In this document: in pieces, positions 1 through 7,364 of the stretch
How the letters are laid out: every line of letters begins with the position of its first letter
How positions within the stretch are numbered: the stretch's first letter is position 1
Origin: DATLYB01 sp964502525
Lineage (GTDB): Bacteria > Bacteroidota > Bacteroidia > Chitinophagales > CAIOSU01
Reading direction: 5' to 3'
DNA: 43,646 bases
Assembly: GCA_964502525.1 (NCBI GenBank)
Contig: CAZCXH010000021.1
Coordinates: forward strand, 1 to 43,646
Program-made: the position numbers and the translations under genes
Notes under the pieces: model-generated
Told to the model about the DNA's origin: nothing
The model's database searches: none
Seen by the model: the letters and a program-made list of their open reading frames with translations, nothing else

Positions 1-504
1 TTTGCCACCAAGAAGGAACACGCCCCGCTGATCAACACTTTTCTGAACCAGAAAGCCAAGAAGCGACTCACGCGCGCTGCGCTCGAAACACTTTCCATCA
101 TCGCCTACAAGCAACCCATCACAAGGGTGGAGATTGAGCAGATTCGCGGGGTGAATTGCGATTACACCATCCAGAAGCTGCTGGAAAAGGAGCTGATCGT
201 AATTGCCGGACGCGCGGATGGGCCGGGACACCCGCTTACTTATTCCACCAGCGAGCAGTTCATGGAATACTTCGGAATCAACTCAGCAGCAGACCTGCCG
301 AAGCTGCGCGAGATTGAAGCCGCTCATGAAAACGAAATCGGTGAAGCGCCTGCCATTGAAACGCAAGAAACCGGGGAGGCTCCTGTAAAAGAAGGTCCCG
401 AAATCGAGATTGTGAACCCGTACGATCCGAGGTTGCAGGAAAAGGAGGAGATGCCGGCTCCGAAAAGCGAAGTGGAAACGGAGATAGTTATCGGTAATCA
501 GTAA
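1..504 (+). CDS. scpB: Segregation and condensation protein B, 5'-truncated
   Basis: ScpB is the winged-helix partner of ScpA and SMC in the bacterial condensin complex that compacts and segregates chromosomes. The reading frame is open from base 1, so the N-terminus lies outside the window. The visible part contains the family signature around bases 85-150 (ETLSIIAYKQPITR, then EIEQIRGV), followed by a second winged helix ending near LIVIAGRADGPGHPLTY and the YFGI element. The last 65 or so residues are acidic, Pro/Glu-rich and probably disordered, as is common for ScpB tails in Bacteroidota. The stop codon lies 6 nt from the convergent ybeY stop. An ATG at 127 exists but falls inside the conserved domain, so it is not the start. 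Confidence 0.93.
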   Translation, partial: FATKKEHAPLINTFLNQKAKKRLTRAALETLSIIAYKQPITRVEIEQIRGVNCDYTIQKLLEKELIVIAGRADGPGHPLTYSTSEQFMEYFGINSAADLPKLREIEAAHENEIGEAPAIETQETGEAPVKEGPEIEIVNPYDPRLQEKEEMPAPKSEVETEIVIGNQ

Positions 505-510
505 CAGCGG

Positions 511-999
511 TCAGTTGCCCGGTTGCTTTGTTTGTTGCAAAAGCGCAAGACACATATCTTCCTTTTTCCTCATTATCTTTCTTGCCCCGGTTCTCTTGTC
601 ATCATAACCCAGCAGATGCAGCACGCCATGAATCATCACGCGATGTAGTTCGTGGTTCGTTGTTAGTTGTTTGTTGTCAGTTGTTCGTGAGTCTGGCGCA
701 AGCGTCCGCTTATGCCGTTTAGCGAGCGCATTTTCTTTCACCCGGTCAATGCTGATGTAGATATCACCTGAAATGATTTTCTTATCATCCGATTGATCGA
801 AGGTGATGATGTCGGTGTAATAATCGTGTTTTAGATATTGATTATTTAATGCAAGCAAATACTCATCAGAGCAGAAGATGAAGTTGATGGTGCCGGTTTT
901 TTTCTCCTCTGAAGCAATGACGCTGGCAACCCATAATCGAATCCTGAGGGGATTCTTTAAGGAATAGGAAACGTCTTCCGTGTGGAAGTGAATGGGCAA
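511..999 (-). CDS. ybeY: Endoribonuclease YbeY (16S rRNA maturation factor) with an internal insertion
   Basis: YbeY is a zinc-dependent endoribonuclease used in 16S rRNA 3'-end maturation and late 30S quality control. The protein has 162 residues and carries the UPF0054 signature HGVLHLLGYDDK. Two metal-binding histidines are present. The third position, His in E. coli, is Asp here; as far as I recall Bacteroidota homologues often vary at this place. About 16 residues (KRTLAPDSRTTDNKQLTTN region) sit just before ELHRVMIHG where homologues have a short linker; they are encoded by a repeat-like stretch at about 648-690. The start is a TTG at 999, 4 nt after the rsbW-like stop, so the two genes are probably co-transcribed. 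No ATG precedes the conserved region. Confidence 0.9.
   Translation of the reverse strand: MPIHFHTEDVSYSLKNPLRIRLWVASVIASEEKKTGTINFIFCSDEYLLALNNQYLKHDYYTDIITFDQSDDKKIISGDIYISIDRVKENALAKRHKRTLAPDSRTTDNKQLTTNHELHRVMIHGVLHLLGYDDKRTGARKIMRKKEDMCLALLQQTKQPGN
648..690. repeat. Low-complexity GTTCGT/GTTAGTTGTT repeat inside ybeY
   Basis: This stretch consists almost only of T and G, in short units such as GTTCG, GTTAGTTG and GTTTGTTG. It falls inside ybeY at the point where the protein is longer than usual. Its frame is kept open, so it adds residues without breaking the gene. A short related string (GTTAGTTGTTC) lies in the intergenic region near 5184. I infer a tolerated repeat insertion; the original boundaries are uncertain by about 10 nt. 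Confidence 0.5.
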
Positions 1000-1003
1000 G
1001 CGC

Positions 1004-1423
1004 TTATTGCAGTTGGATATTGAAGCGCATCTGCACTGTTGCGCCTCCGTCAGAATATTTCAGATGGTCTGAAAGCTGGCGCATGAGATACACTCCCCTG
1101 CCTGTTGCTTTTTCAATATTCTCAGGCGCAGTAGGATCGGGAAGATGCTCGAAATCAAAGCCATCGCCTTCATCGGAAGCTGCGAATTCAATTACATTAT
1201 CCTTTTTAACGCAGGTCAGAACAACCTTCTTAACCGGGCTGAATTTATTTCCGTGAATGATGCAGTTGTTCACAGCTTCGGTAAGCGCAATCAGTATATT
1301 TCCGTAAAGCTCATCCGGTATTTCCACGTCCTCGCGAATCTGGTCAACAAAGCCTTCCACTTCAGCGATGCTTTCAGCTTTGGATTCCAGTTCAAGACGG
1401 TAATCTTTGTCAACGAGGCTCAT
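1004..1423 (-). CDS. RsbW-like anti-sigma factor / serine-protein kinase ATPase domain
   Basis: This is a 139-residue single-domain GHKL (HATPase_c_2) protein of the RsbW/SpoIIAB type. These bind ATP and phosphorylate an anti-anti-sigma partner or bind a sigma factor. Visible motifs are the N-box (EAVNNCIIHGNK), the G1 box (DEGDGFD) and the G2 glycine loop (TGRGVYLM). The frame could start at 1459, but the ATG at 1423 is preferred because a perfect Bacteroidota -7 element (TACCTTTG, minus strand, 1446-1439) lies between the two candidate starts. It is followed 4 nt later by ybeY, a pairing I recall from other Bacteroidota. No sigma factor or STAS partner is encoded in this window, so its target is unknown. 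Confidence 0.85.
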   Translation of the reverse strand: MSLVDKDYRLELESKAESIAEVEGFVDQIREDVEIPDELYGNILIALTEAVNNCIIHGNKFSPVKKVVLTCVKKDNVIEFAASDEGDGFDFEHLPDPTAPENIEKATGRGVYLMRQLSDHLKYSDGGATVQMRFNIQLQ

Positions 1424-1438
1424 GGAAGACGCTTTGTA

Positions 1439-1446
1439 CAAAGGTA
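1439..1446 (-). promoter_or_regulatory. -7 promoter element of the rsbW-like/ybeY pair
   Basis: TACCTTTG on the minus strand matches the Bacteroidota housekeeping sigma -7 consensus TAnnTTTG exactly and lies 15 nt before the ATG at 1423. No convincing -33 TTG at the right spacing was seen. It also decides the start codon choice for the downstream gene. Confidence 0.6.
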
Positions 1447-1479
1447 ACAGGTTTGACAAACTTGCGAGGTTATGCTTCC

Positions 1480-1499
1480 GGAGAGGGAAGGGGCGAGGC
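1480..1499. repeat. Single copy of the GGAGAGGGAAGGGG repeat
   Basis: These 20 bases match the reverse complement of 20899-20918 at 19 of 20 positions. The distant copy sits inside a hairpin element, while this one is a lone arm without its partner. It is a dispersed repeat in an intergenic region, probably a remnant. Confidence 0.6.
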
Positions 1500-1626
1500 G
1501 ATAAAAAGAAACCAATTCTGATTGATTATCCGCAGGTCATGTTGTTCGCGCATCCTTCATTTCTCTGCAGGGTCGGGTTATAATTGTAACTAGTGCAACG
1601 CCAATCCTGTTTTGTCGGATTCTTTC

Positions 1627-1697
1627 GTTTCCTGTTTACACGTTTACGGTTTTTGTGAAAAGACTAACGGTAAACAGGAAACATGCAAACCGTAAAC
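1627..1697. repeat. Intergenic GTTTACGG-family inverted repeat, interleaved arms
   Basis: A perfect 13-base arm at 1627-1639 (GTTTCCTGTTTAC) has its reverse complement at 1670-1682. A second arm at 1642-1649 (GTTTACGG) has its complement at 1690-1697 (CCGTAAAC). The arms are in the order A, B, A', B', so in RNA both stems together would form an H-type pseudoknot rather than nested hairpins. Related repeats occur at 17948-18026 and 39700-39775. It lies between the permease stop (1730) and the rsbW-like gene; the rest of 1447-1729 shows only the short repeat at 1480-1499. Confidence 0.75.
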
Positions 1698-1729
1698 CTT
1701 TTACCTGACATAAAGCACTTGACCCTGCA

Positions 1730-3454
1730 CTACCTACTTTTCAATTTGCTGCGCTTGTATCCGTAAAGGAAATAAACCGCAAAGCCTATGAGCAGCCAGA
1801 TAAGAAACCTTTCCCAGTTGGTTGTTCCCGATTCGCACAATAAGTAGGCGCAGGAAAGAAATCCCAGCGCAGGAATCAGCGACAGATTTTTCAGGAAGGA
1901 AAATATTGCAATCAGTATGAAGACAATGGCAAAGAGCGCATAGGGAACTTTGCCACGCAACACATCCCAGGCAGAGCCATCAGAAGCGAAGGAGAAGTAT
2001 GCGGAGATGCCGTCCTTATTGTAAACCAACAGCAAACCAGCGGTTAGCGCCAGTAACAGCGGCATGATGAATTTCGCATTTATATACGGCACTTTGAATT
2101 TACTCGCGCGCCTGTTCGGATCATTCTGCAACTTCATGATTCCCCCGCACACCAGCACGAATGCGAACAAGGTGCCAACGCTGGTAAGGTCAATCACTTC
2201 ATTCAAATTCAGGAACAATGCCGGAACTGCCGTCACAACTCCGGTGAGGATGGTGGAAAACGATGGCGTTTTGAATCGCGGATGAATTTTTGAGAACATC
2301 GCGGGCAGCAACCCATCGCGGCTCATCGCCATCCAGATGCGCGGCTGTCCGACCTGGAAAACGAGGATGACGCTCGCTGTAGCAATCACCGCGCTGATGG
2401 CAACAATGCCGGCAATCCAGTCGAGGTTCGCTTGTTGAAACACAAACGCCAGCGGATCGCCCACATTCAGTTGGTCATATCTCACCATTCCGGTCACCAC
2501 CAGCGCAATAAGCACATAAATCACCGTGCAGATGATGAGCGAATAGATCATCCCCCTGGGCAAATCGCGCTGCGAGTTTTTACATTCCTCCGCAGTGGTG
2601 GAAATTGCATCGAAACCGATGTATGCGAAGAACACGGCAGCCGTGCCTTTCAGCACACCACCGATGCCGTTGGGAAGAAAAGGGTTCCAGTTTTCCGGCT
2701 TCACATAAAATGCTCCCAGCGCAATCACCATCAGTATCACGCTCATCTTGACCGCCACCATGATGTTGGCTGAATTTTTCGTCTCGCGGATGCCGATATA
2801 GGTGATTGTCGTAATGAAACAAAGAATAAAAAAAGCAGGCAGGTCGCAGATGATGCGGATGCCGGCAATTTGCGGAGCGTTCATCCATGCCAAATATTTT
2901 GACTGCAATCCCGGATCGAGTGCCGCAACTGCTATCCCGGAGTTGAGTTGCACTGTTGTTTCGGCAAAGCCGGCTTGTGCCGTCCAATAGTCCATTGTCA
3001 AAAATTCCGGGATATGCCACCCAAATCCCGAACACATCGTGGTGAAGTAGTCGCTCCATGAGATGCCCACCGCGATGTTGCCGATGGCATATTCCATCAG
3101 CAGGTCCCAGCCGATAATCCACGCGATGATTTCACCGAACGCTACGTAAGAATAGGTATAAGCGCTGCCGCTCACGGGCACCATGCTCGCGAACTCGGCA
3201 TAGCACAGGGCTGAGAATCCGCATGCGATTGCAATGAAGATGAAAAGAAGAATTATTCCGGGTCCTCCGTTATAGCTTGCGGTGCCGATGGTGGAAAAAA
3301 TTCCCGCACCCACCACCGCAGCAATGCCGAAAGCCGTGAGGTCGCGGGTGGTCAGAGTTTTCCGCAGGGATGCATCTTGTTCTCCTTCGGTGAATCCCTT
3401 GGAGGCATCGTTAATAACCTGCGCGACTGATTTTTTTCGGAAAAGCGAATTCAT
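1730..3454 (-). CDS. APC-family amino acid permease (cationic amino acid transporter-like)
   Basis: This 574-residue inner-membrane protein belongs to the amino acid-polyamine-organocation superfamily. The first transmembrane helix carries the substrate-site motif VVGAGIFSTIG. Further hydrophobic helices follow, including EIIAWIIGWDLLMEYAIG and the AAVFFAYIGFDAISTTAEE segment typical of the CAT/YfnA branch. I count about 12-14 helices by eye. A loop of about 55 residues (near 140-195) between early helices is longer than in YfnA-type proteins and is rich in aromatic residues. The exact substrate cannot be read from the sequence; cationic or broad amino acid uptake is the family expectation. 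It has a likely own promoter (TACCTTTA, 3475-3468). Confidence 0.88.
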   Translation of the reverse strand: MNSLFRKKSVAQVINDASKGFTEGEQDASLRKTLTTRDLTAFGIAAVVGAGIFSTIGTASYNGGPGIILLFIFIAIACGFSALCYAEFASMVPVSGSAYTYSYVAFGEIIAWIIGWDLLMEYAIGNIAVGISWSDYFTTMCSGFGWHIPEFLTMDYWTAQAGFAETTVQLNSGIAVAALDPGLQSKYLAWMNAPQIAGIRIICDLPAFFILCFITTITYIGIRETKNSANIMVAVKMSVILMVIALGAFYVKPENWNPFLPNGIGGVLKGTAAVFFAYIGFDAISTTAEECKNSQRDLPRGMIYSLIICTVIYVLIALVVTGMVRYDQLNVGDPLAFVFQQANLDWIAGIVAISAVIATASVILVFQVGQPRIWMAMSRDGLLPAMFSKIHPRFKTPSFSTILTGVVTAVPALFLNLNEVIDLTSVGTLFAFVLVCGGIMKLQNDPNRRASKFKVPYINAKFIMPLLLALTAGLLLVYNKDGISAYFSFASDGSAWDVLRGKVPYALFAIVFILIAIFSFLKNLSLIPALGFLSCAYLLCESGTTNWERFLIWLLIGFAVYFLYGYKRSKLKSR

Positions 3455-3467
3455 GATGAATGGCGGG

Positions 3468-3475
3468 TAAAGGTA
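3468..3475 (-). promoter_or_regulatory. Probable -7 promoter element of the permease gene
   Basis: TACCTTTA on the minus strand, 13 nt before the permease ATG, differs from TAnnTTTG only in the last base. The same TAnnTTTA variant occurs before vapB and the porP-like gene at similar distances, which supports it as a local variant. Confidence 0.45.
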
Positions 3476-3545
3476 ATAAATTACAGATGCGGGAGGTATC
3501 CGTAGAACTCTACACTATCCTAAACCCCCTGTTCTCGATTCACGG

Positions 3546-4295
3546 CTATCCTTTGATTTTTTCTTTTGTAGCAGAATTAAATTGTACAAGTTTCTTCCAA
3601 TTGATTGCTCCATTGTCATCACAAAACTCATTGGCGAACTCTTTGGTGAACTTGTTTATCATCTGTGAAGAGGATTTCAGGAAGTCTTCATTCTTTTCTT
3701 GCGCCTTATGTCCAAGCGGTTCAATGATTTCGGTGTAAAGTTCAGTATTGCCCGATATGAACTCCCAAAATTGTTGTCCGCAGTATTTGAAGTAATCGCC
3801 TTTGTCGGGGTTCTTATTTCTTCCGTAACAACAGCCATTAACAGCAACCACATTCAATTTTGAGTTACTCGTGCGTAGTGTTTTCTTAGCGGTTTTAAAA
3901 TCAAAAATAAGTCCCGCAACCTGCCTGCTGTTTCCCCAATTTGGACCAGATTTAATCGTAACGATATATCGCACCCCATCTTTGTCAAACTCCAAATCAA
4001 TTCCCGGAATCCCTGACTTTCTGCCTTGATATACTTTTTGATTTATGAAAATGGCAAGCCCTTCTAACCAATCTCCAAAAATTGTTTCTTCTTGTGAAGA
4101 AATATAAGCATCCGTGAAACTCTTGACAATATCCTGAGCGGTTAGAATATATTTTGCCTTATAGAGATATGGGTTTTTCTTGGCAAGAACCTTTCTCAGT
4201 TTTAAGTCATTCAGCCCGGCAATTCTCTTTTCGTGGAAAGTCCCAATGTTTTGTTCAACGTACTGCGTAACGTCTTTGAGGTTTAGCTTTTTCAT
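3546..4295 (-). CDS. Type II restriction endonuclease, PmeII-like family
   Basis: This 249-residue protein is the endonuclease half of a restriction-modification pair. It resembles, from memory, the PmeII family of type II enzymes: an N-terminal helical segment (QYVEQNIGTFHEKRI), then a FGDWLEGLAIFI helix. A likely PD-(D/E)XK core follows, formed by Asp100 (GIDLEF) and Lys115 (YIVTIKSG), with Glu78 as a candidate first acidic residue. The position two before the lysine is Thr rather than Glu, so the active site is a variant. The C-terminal part is rich in aromatic residues and ends in NWKKLVQFNS. Its ATG lies 41 nt inside the methyltransferase gene, so expression is probably translationally coupled. 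Recognition sequence cannot be inferred. The gene looks more AT-rich than its neighbours. Confidence 0.82.
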   Translation of the reverse strand: MKKLNLKDVTQYVEQNIGTFHEKRIAGLNDLKLRKVLAKKNPYLYKAKYILTAQDIVKSFTDAYISSQEETIFGDWLEGLAIFINQKVYQGRKSGIPGIDLEFDKDGVRYIVTIKSGPNWGNSRQVAGLIFDFKTAKKTLRTSNSKLNVVAVNGCCYGRNKNPDKGDYFKYCGQQFWEFISGNTELYTEIIEPLGHKAQEKNEDFLKSSSQMINKFTKEFANEFCDDNGAINWKKLVQFNSATKEKIKG

Positions 4296-5133
4296 ACTTG
4301 ACTTTAGGCTCTAAGATATAGAGTTCAACGGGTTTTAACTGCTTCTGCACCATCTCATAATATTCTGGAACAATGTCAATGCCGATAGAATGACGTTTCA
4401 TTCTGTTGGCTACAATCAATGTAGTTCCGCTACCCATGAACGGGTCAAGTACGGTGTCATGTTCTTTTGTAAAGAGTTTTATAAACCACTCCGGCAGTTC
4501 TTCAGGAAATGCTGCGCTGTGGTTTTTGTTGTTGCACTCTGTTGCAAGGTGAAGCACATTTGTTGGATAGGCTTTGTCGCGTGTGAGCCAATTAGAAATA
4601 TTCTTTCCAAAGCCGCTTCCAACCTTTGAAATGTCCCGTATTTTGTCTGTTTCGCTAAGTTTCTTCAAGCGAGTTTTTGCCCAATCACCCATCGGAACCA
4701 TCACTTCCTCCTGATACATGTGGAAGTGCTTCTGCTTATTAAATTGTAACAGCCGTTCCCAACTGTCACGAAATCTGTTAGGCCACTTTCCTGGATAGGA
4801 GTTTTTTTTGTGCCAAATGAACTCCTCTGTCCAAAGCCAACCTTGTTTGCGCATTGCTAAAATGAGTTCCATCACGTAAGTACTGCGCTCTCCTTCCACA
4901 ACCTTCTCCTTAATGTTGAGCACAAAAGTCCCTGTAGGTTTCAGTACTCTCAAAAGTTGTTCTGAAGTCGGCAGAAACCACTCAACATACTTGTCGTGGT
5001 GTATTCCTCCATACGTGTCCTTACGCTGGTCTGCGTAGGGTGGTGATGTTACAATAAGATCAACACTGTTGTCGGGAAGTTTTCTTAATTCCGTATTGCT
5101 ATCGCCAAGGTATAAGTCTGTTCGCAGTTCCAT
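4255..5133 (-). CDS. Site-specific DNA methyltransferase (TSPPY type, probably N4-cytosine)
   Basis: This 292-residue protein transfers a methyl group from S-adenosylmethionine to DNA and protects host sites from the adjacent nuclease. The catalytic motif IV (TSPPY, residues 29-33) precedes the SAM-binding motif I (DPFMGSGTT, near residue 227), which is the beta-class order. TSPPY, rather than DPPY, favours N4-cytosine methylation, though this is not absolute. A target-recognition region lies between the two motifs, around residues 110-210. The gene is first in the operon and overlaps the nuclease gene by 41 nt, an order that lets methylation precede cleavage when the element enters a new cell. 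The 134-nt upstream gap shows no clear promoter. Confidence 0.92.
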   Translation of the reverse strand: MELRTDLYLGDSNTELRKLPDNSVDLIVTSPPYADQRKDTYGGIHHDKYVEWFLPTSEQLLRVLKPTGTFVLNIKEKVVEGERSTYVMELILAMRKQGWLWTEEFIWHKKNSYPGKWPNRFRDSWERLLQFNKQKHFHMYQEEVMVPMGDWAKTRLKKLSETDKIRDISKVGSGFGKNISNWLTRDKAYPTNVLHLATECNNKNHSAAFPEELPEWFIKLFTKEHDTVLDPFMGSGTTLIVANRMKRHSIGIDIVPEYYEMVQKQLKPVELYILEPKVKYEKAKPQRRYAVR

Positions 5134-5267
5134 GAGTTAAAATCGTTGCTCACGAATTTAATTTTTTTCAGTATTTTCTTGTCGTTAGTTGTTCACAGAT
5201 ATCCAAAGATGAGAAGTCAACGGGTAAATCAATAATTCACTTTAAATTACCAGGAGCAACCGAATCT

Positions 5268-6161
5268 TCAATCCATCGAAAAATAATCGAGGCTTTGATA
5301 ACGCCCGGTTTCCTCTTTCGCGAGTTGCATCAGGATATCATTCGCAAGCCTGCTTGCGCCAAAACGGAACCAATCAGGTGTAAGCCAGGCGCTACCGAGC
5401 GTTTCTTTCACCATCACCAAATATTGTAATGCTTGTTTGGCATTAGCGATTCCACCGGCAGGTTTCATCCCGATCATTTTTCCTGTATCATAGTAATAGT
5501 CGCGTATCGCTTCCAGCATCACGAGTGTGACGGGCAACGTGGCGGCAGGTTGCACCTTGCCGGTGGAGGTTTTGATGAAATCCGCTCCGGCTTTCATGGC
5601 GATGTCGCTTGCGAGGCGTACATTGTCGAGTGTGCTCAGCTCGCCTGTTTCGAGGATCACCTTCAAGTGCGCCTCACCGCAGGCTTCCTTCACCGCTGCG
5701 ATTTCATCAAACACATAGTCGTATTCACCCTGTAAAAATTTCCCGCGCGAGATCACCATGTCAATCTCATCAGCGCCCTCGCGCACCGCATACTTGGTGT
5801 CGACAATCTTCACGCTGCGCGGAGCCAGACCACTCGGAAATGCGGTTGCAACGGCAGCCACTTTCACCTTGCTTCCCTGCAACGCCTTTTTCGCAACTTT
5901 TACCAATGTCGGGTAAACGCAAATCGCTGCAACGGTGGGCAGTCCGGGCATTTCGTCATGAAGGTGCATCGCCTTGTAACACAGTTGCTTCACCTTACCT
6001 GCGCTGTCCTTGCCTTCGAGCGTGGTGAGGTCAATCATGCTGAGGGCGAGCTTCAGCCCCGCAACTTTCGATTCCTTCTTGATGCTGCGCGCATTGAGGC
6101 GGACGACACGCTCTTCAACGTTGGTTTGGTCAATGGGCATTGGTGTGATAAGCGTTTTCAT
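5268..6161 (-). CDS. deoC: Deoxyribose-phosphate aldolase
   Basis: DeoC cleaves 2-deoxyribose-5-phosphate to glyceraldehyde-3-phosphate and acetaldehyde in deoxynucleoside catabolism. The 297 residues fit the longer, eukaryote-like class I DERA subgroup; E. coli DeoC has about 259. Visible active-site elements are EGADEIDMVISRG, the Schiff-base lysine in FIKTSTGK, and the second essential lysine in GMKPAGGIA. The N-terminal LTTLEGKD segment is the usual phosphate-aldolase opening. The ATG at 6161 lies 7 nt downstream of the esterase stop, so the two are probably one transcript. I see no functional link between them. Confidence 0.95.
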   Translation of the reverse strand: MKTLITPMPIDQTNVEERVVRLNARSIKKESKVAGLKLALSMIDLTTLEGKDSAGKVKQLCYKAMHLHDEMPGLPTVAAICVYPTLVKVAKKALQGSKVKVAAVATAFPSGLAPRSVKIVDTKYAVREGADEIDMVISRGKFLQGEYDYVFDEIAAVKEACGEAHLKVILETGELSTLDNVRLASDIAMKAGADFIKTSTGKVQPAATLPVTLVMLEAIRDYYYDTGKMIGMKPAGGIANAKQALQYLVMVKETLGSAWLTPDWFRFGASRLANDILMQLAKEETGRYQSLDYFSMD

Positions 6162-6168
6162 TGGGGAT

Positions 6169-7305
6169 TTACCTGTTGATTATTAATTTGCTTGTCACAG
6201 CAGACTTTTGATTGGACAGCGAAAGAAAATAAAGTCCTTCTTTCATATCATTCAAAGCAAGCGTGAAGGACGAACCGGAGAAAATGTTTTGATAAACTTC
6301 TTTTCCGGCAACGTCAAGCAGCAACACTTTGATTTTTCCTGCAAGATCGGATTCCACCAAAACATTTGCTGCAACGGGATTGGGATGGATGGTAATGCTT
6401 CGGGTGATTCCAACCGGCATCCCGCCTGTTGCCGGAGAAGCCTTGCCATGCCTGCTGAAAAAATTCCATATTTCTGTTGTAGCGTCAATGTCATTGGCGG
6501 GAGAATAGGGCCAGGCGTGCGCCATGCCGTTTGCCTTGTAAAGGATCACCTCGCTTGAGTTGCCGCATCCGCTGTATGAAAACTTCTCAAAGGTCAGTCC
6601 GTCATTTTTCAGATTGGGCAGGGAATCGTGCGCAGCTGGAAAACCGCAATTGTTATGCGCAGCCCAGTAGCGCGTGGTTGAGTCAGCCCCGAGATTGGTA
6701 ATTACAACATATATGTTCCCGAAATTGTATGGAATCGTCTGGTCGCTGGTGCCGTGAATATGGAGCACAGGCATTTCTTCCGGATAGCAGGTTGCGATGG
6801 AAGGCGCGGGCAATGAGCCTGCCACTGAAGCCACCGCGGCAAACCTTTCACCCGACTCACATGCCATCCTGTAAGTCATGAACCCGCCAAGCGAGAAACC
6901 CGTGCAGTAAATCCTGTTGGTATCAATCGCATATCCGGTGCTGACGGTATCGAGCAGCGCATTCAGAAACCCGGCATCGTCATAGTTATTGCCCGGATAG
7001 ATGCCGGTGTTCCACGCGTTGCCGCCCAGCAAGGGATCAGGAAGGGCATTGGGATAAACCGCAATGAAGTTGGCAGTATCCGCCAAATCATTAAAGCCAA
7101 CACCCTGAAAGTTATCCGCATTGTCACCCAAGCCGTGAAGCGCCATCACCAGCGGCACAGGGTGCAAGCTGTCATAAATTGCAGGAATGTAAATCCGGTA
7201 GGAACGGGATTCTCCGTCAAACATCATCGTCTTTAATAAATTTTGTGCGAGTCCCACTGCGTGATAGCTCAGCAACACGACCGGAATGAGATGGAGTTTC
7301 TTCAT
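6169..7305 (-). CDS. Secreted CE1/PHB-depolymerase-type esterase with T9SS sorting domain
   Basis: A 378-residue exported alpha/beta hydrolase, likely a feruloyl or acetyl esterase acting outside the cell. Residues 1-20 form a signal peptide ending at GLAQ. The catalytic domain shows the oxyanion segment ALHGLGDNADNF, the nucleophile Ser138 in GFSLGG, Asp188 in HGTSDQTIP and His263 in GMAHAWP. A C-terminal domain from about residue 300 begins ITIHPNPVAANVLVES and ends with SAVTSKLIINR, the pattern of type A T9SS sorting domains. The start is the ATG at 7305; an upstream in-frame codon at 7335 would place 10 extra residues before the signal peptide. It is divergent from gcvT (59 nt between starts). 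The natural substrate is unknown. Confidence 0.88.
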   Translation of the reverse strand: MKKLHLIPVVLLSYHAVGLAQNLLKTMMFDGESRSYRIYIPAIYDSLHPVPLVMALHGLGDNADNFQGVGFNDLADTANFIAVYPNALPDPLLGGNAWNTGIYPGNNYDDAGFLNALLDTVSTGYAIDTNRIYCTGFSLGGFMTYRMACESGERFAAVASVAGSLPAPSIATCYPEEMPVLHIHGTSDQTIPYNFGNIYVVITNLGADSTTRYWAAHNNCGFPAAHDSLPNLKNDGLTFEKFSYSGCGNSSEVILYKANGMAHAWPYSPANDIDATTEIWNFFSRHGKASPATGGMPVGITRSITIHPNPVAANVLVESDLAGKIKVLLLDVAGKEVYQNIFSGSSFTLALNDMKEGLYFLSLSNQKSAVTSKLIINR

Positions 7306-7364
7306 CCAATAAAAATAAGCAGAATTTACAGGCAATTCATTCGTATTTTGCGGTCAAAAAGCAG

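Noticed and set aside
7306..7364. Possible glycine riboswitch before gcvT
   Set aside because: Only 59 nt lie between divergent starts, too short for the aptamer, and no fitting structure is seen.
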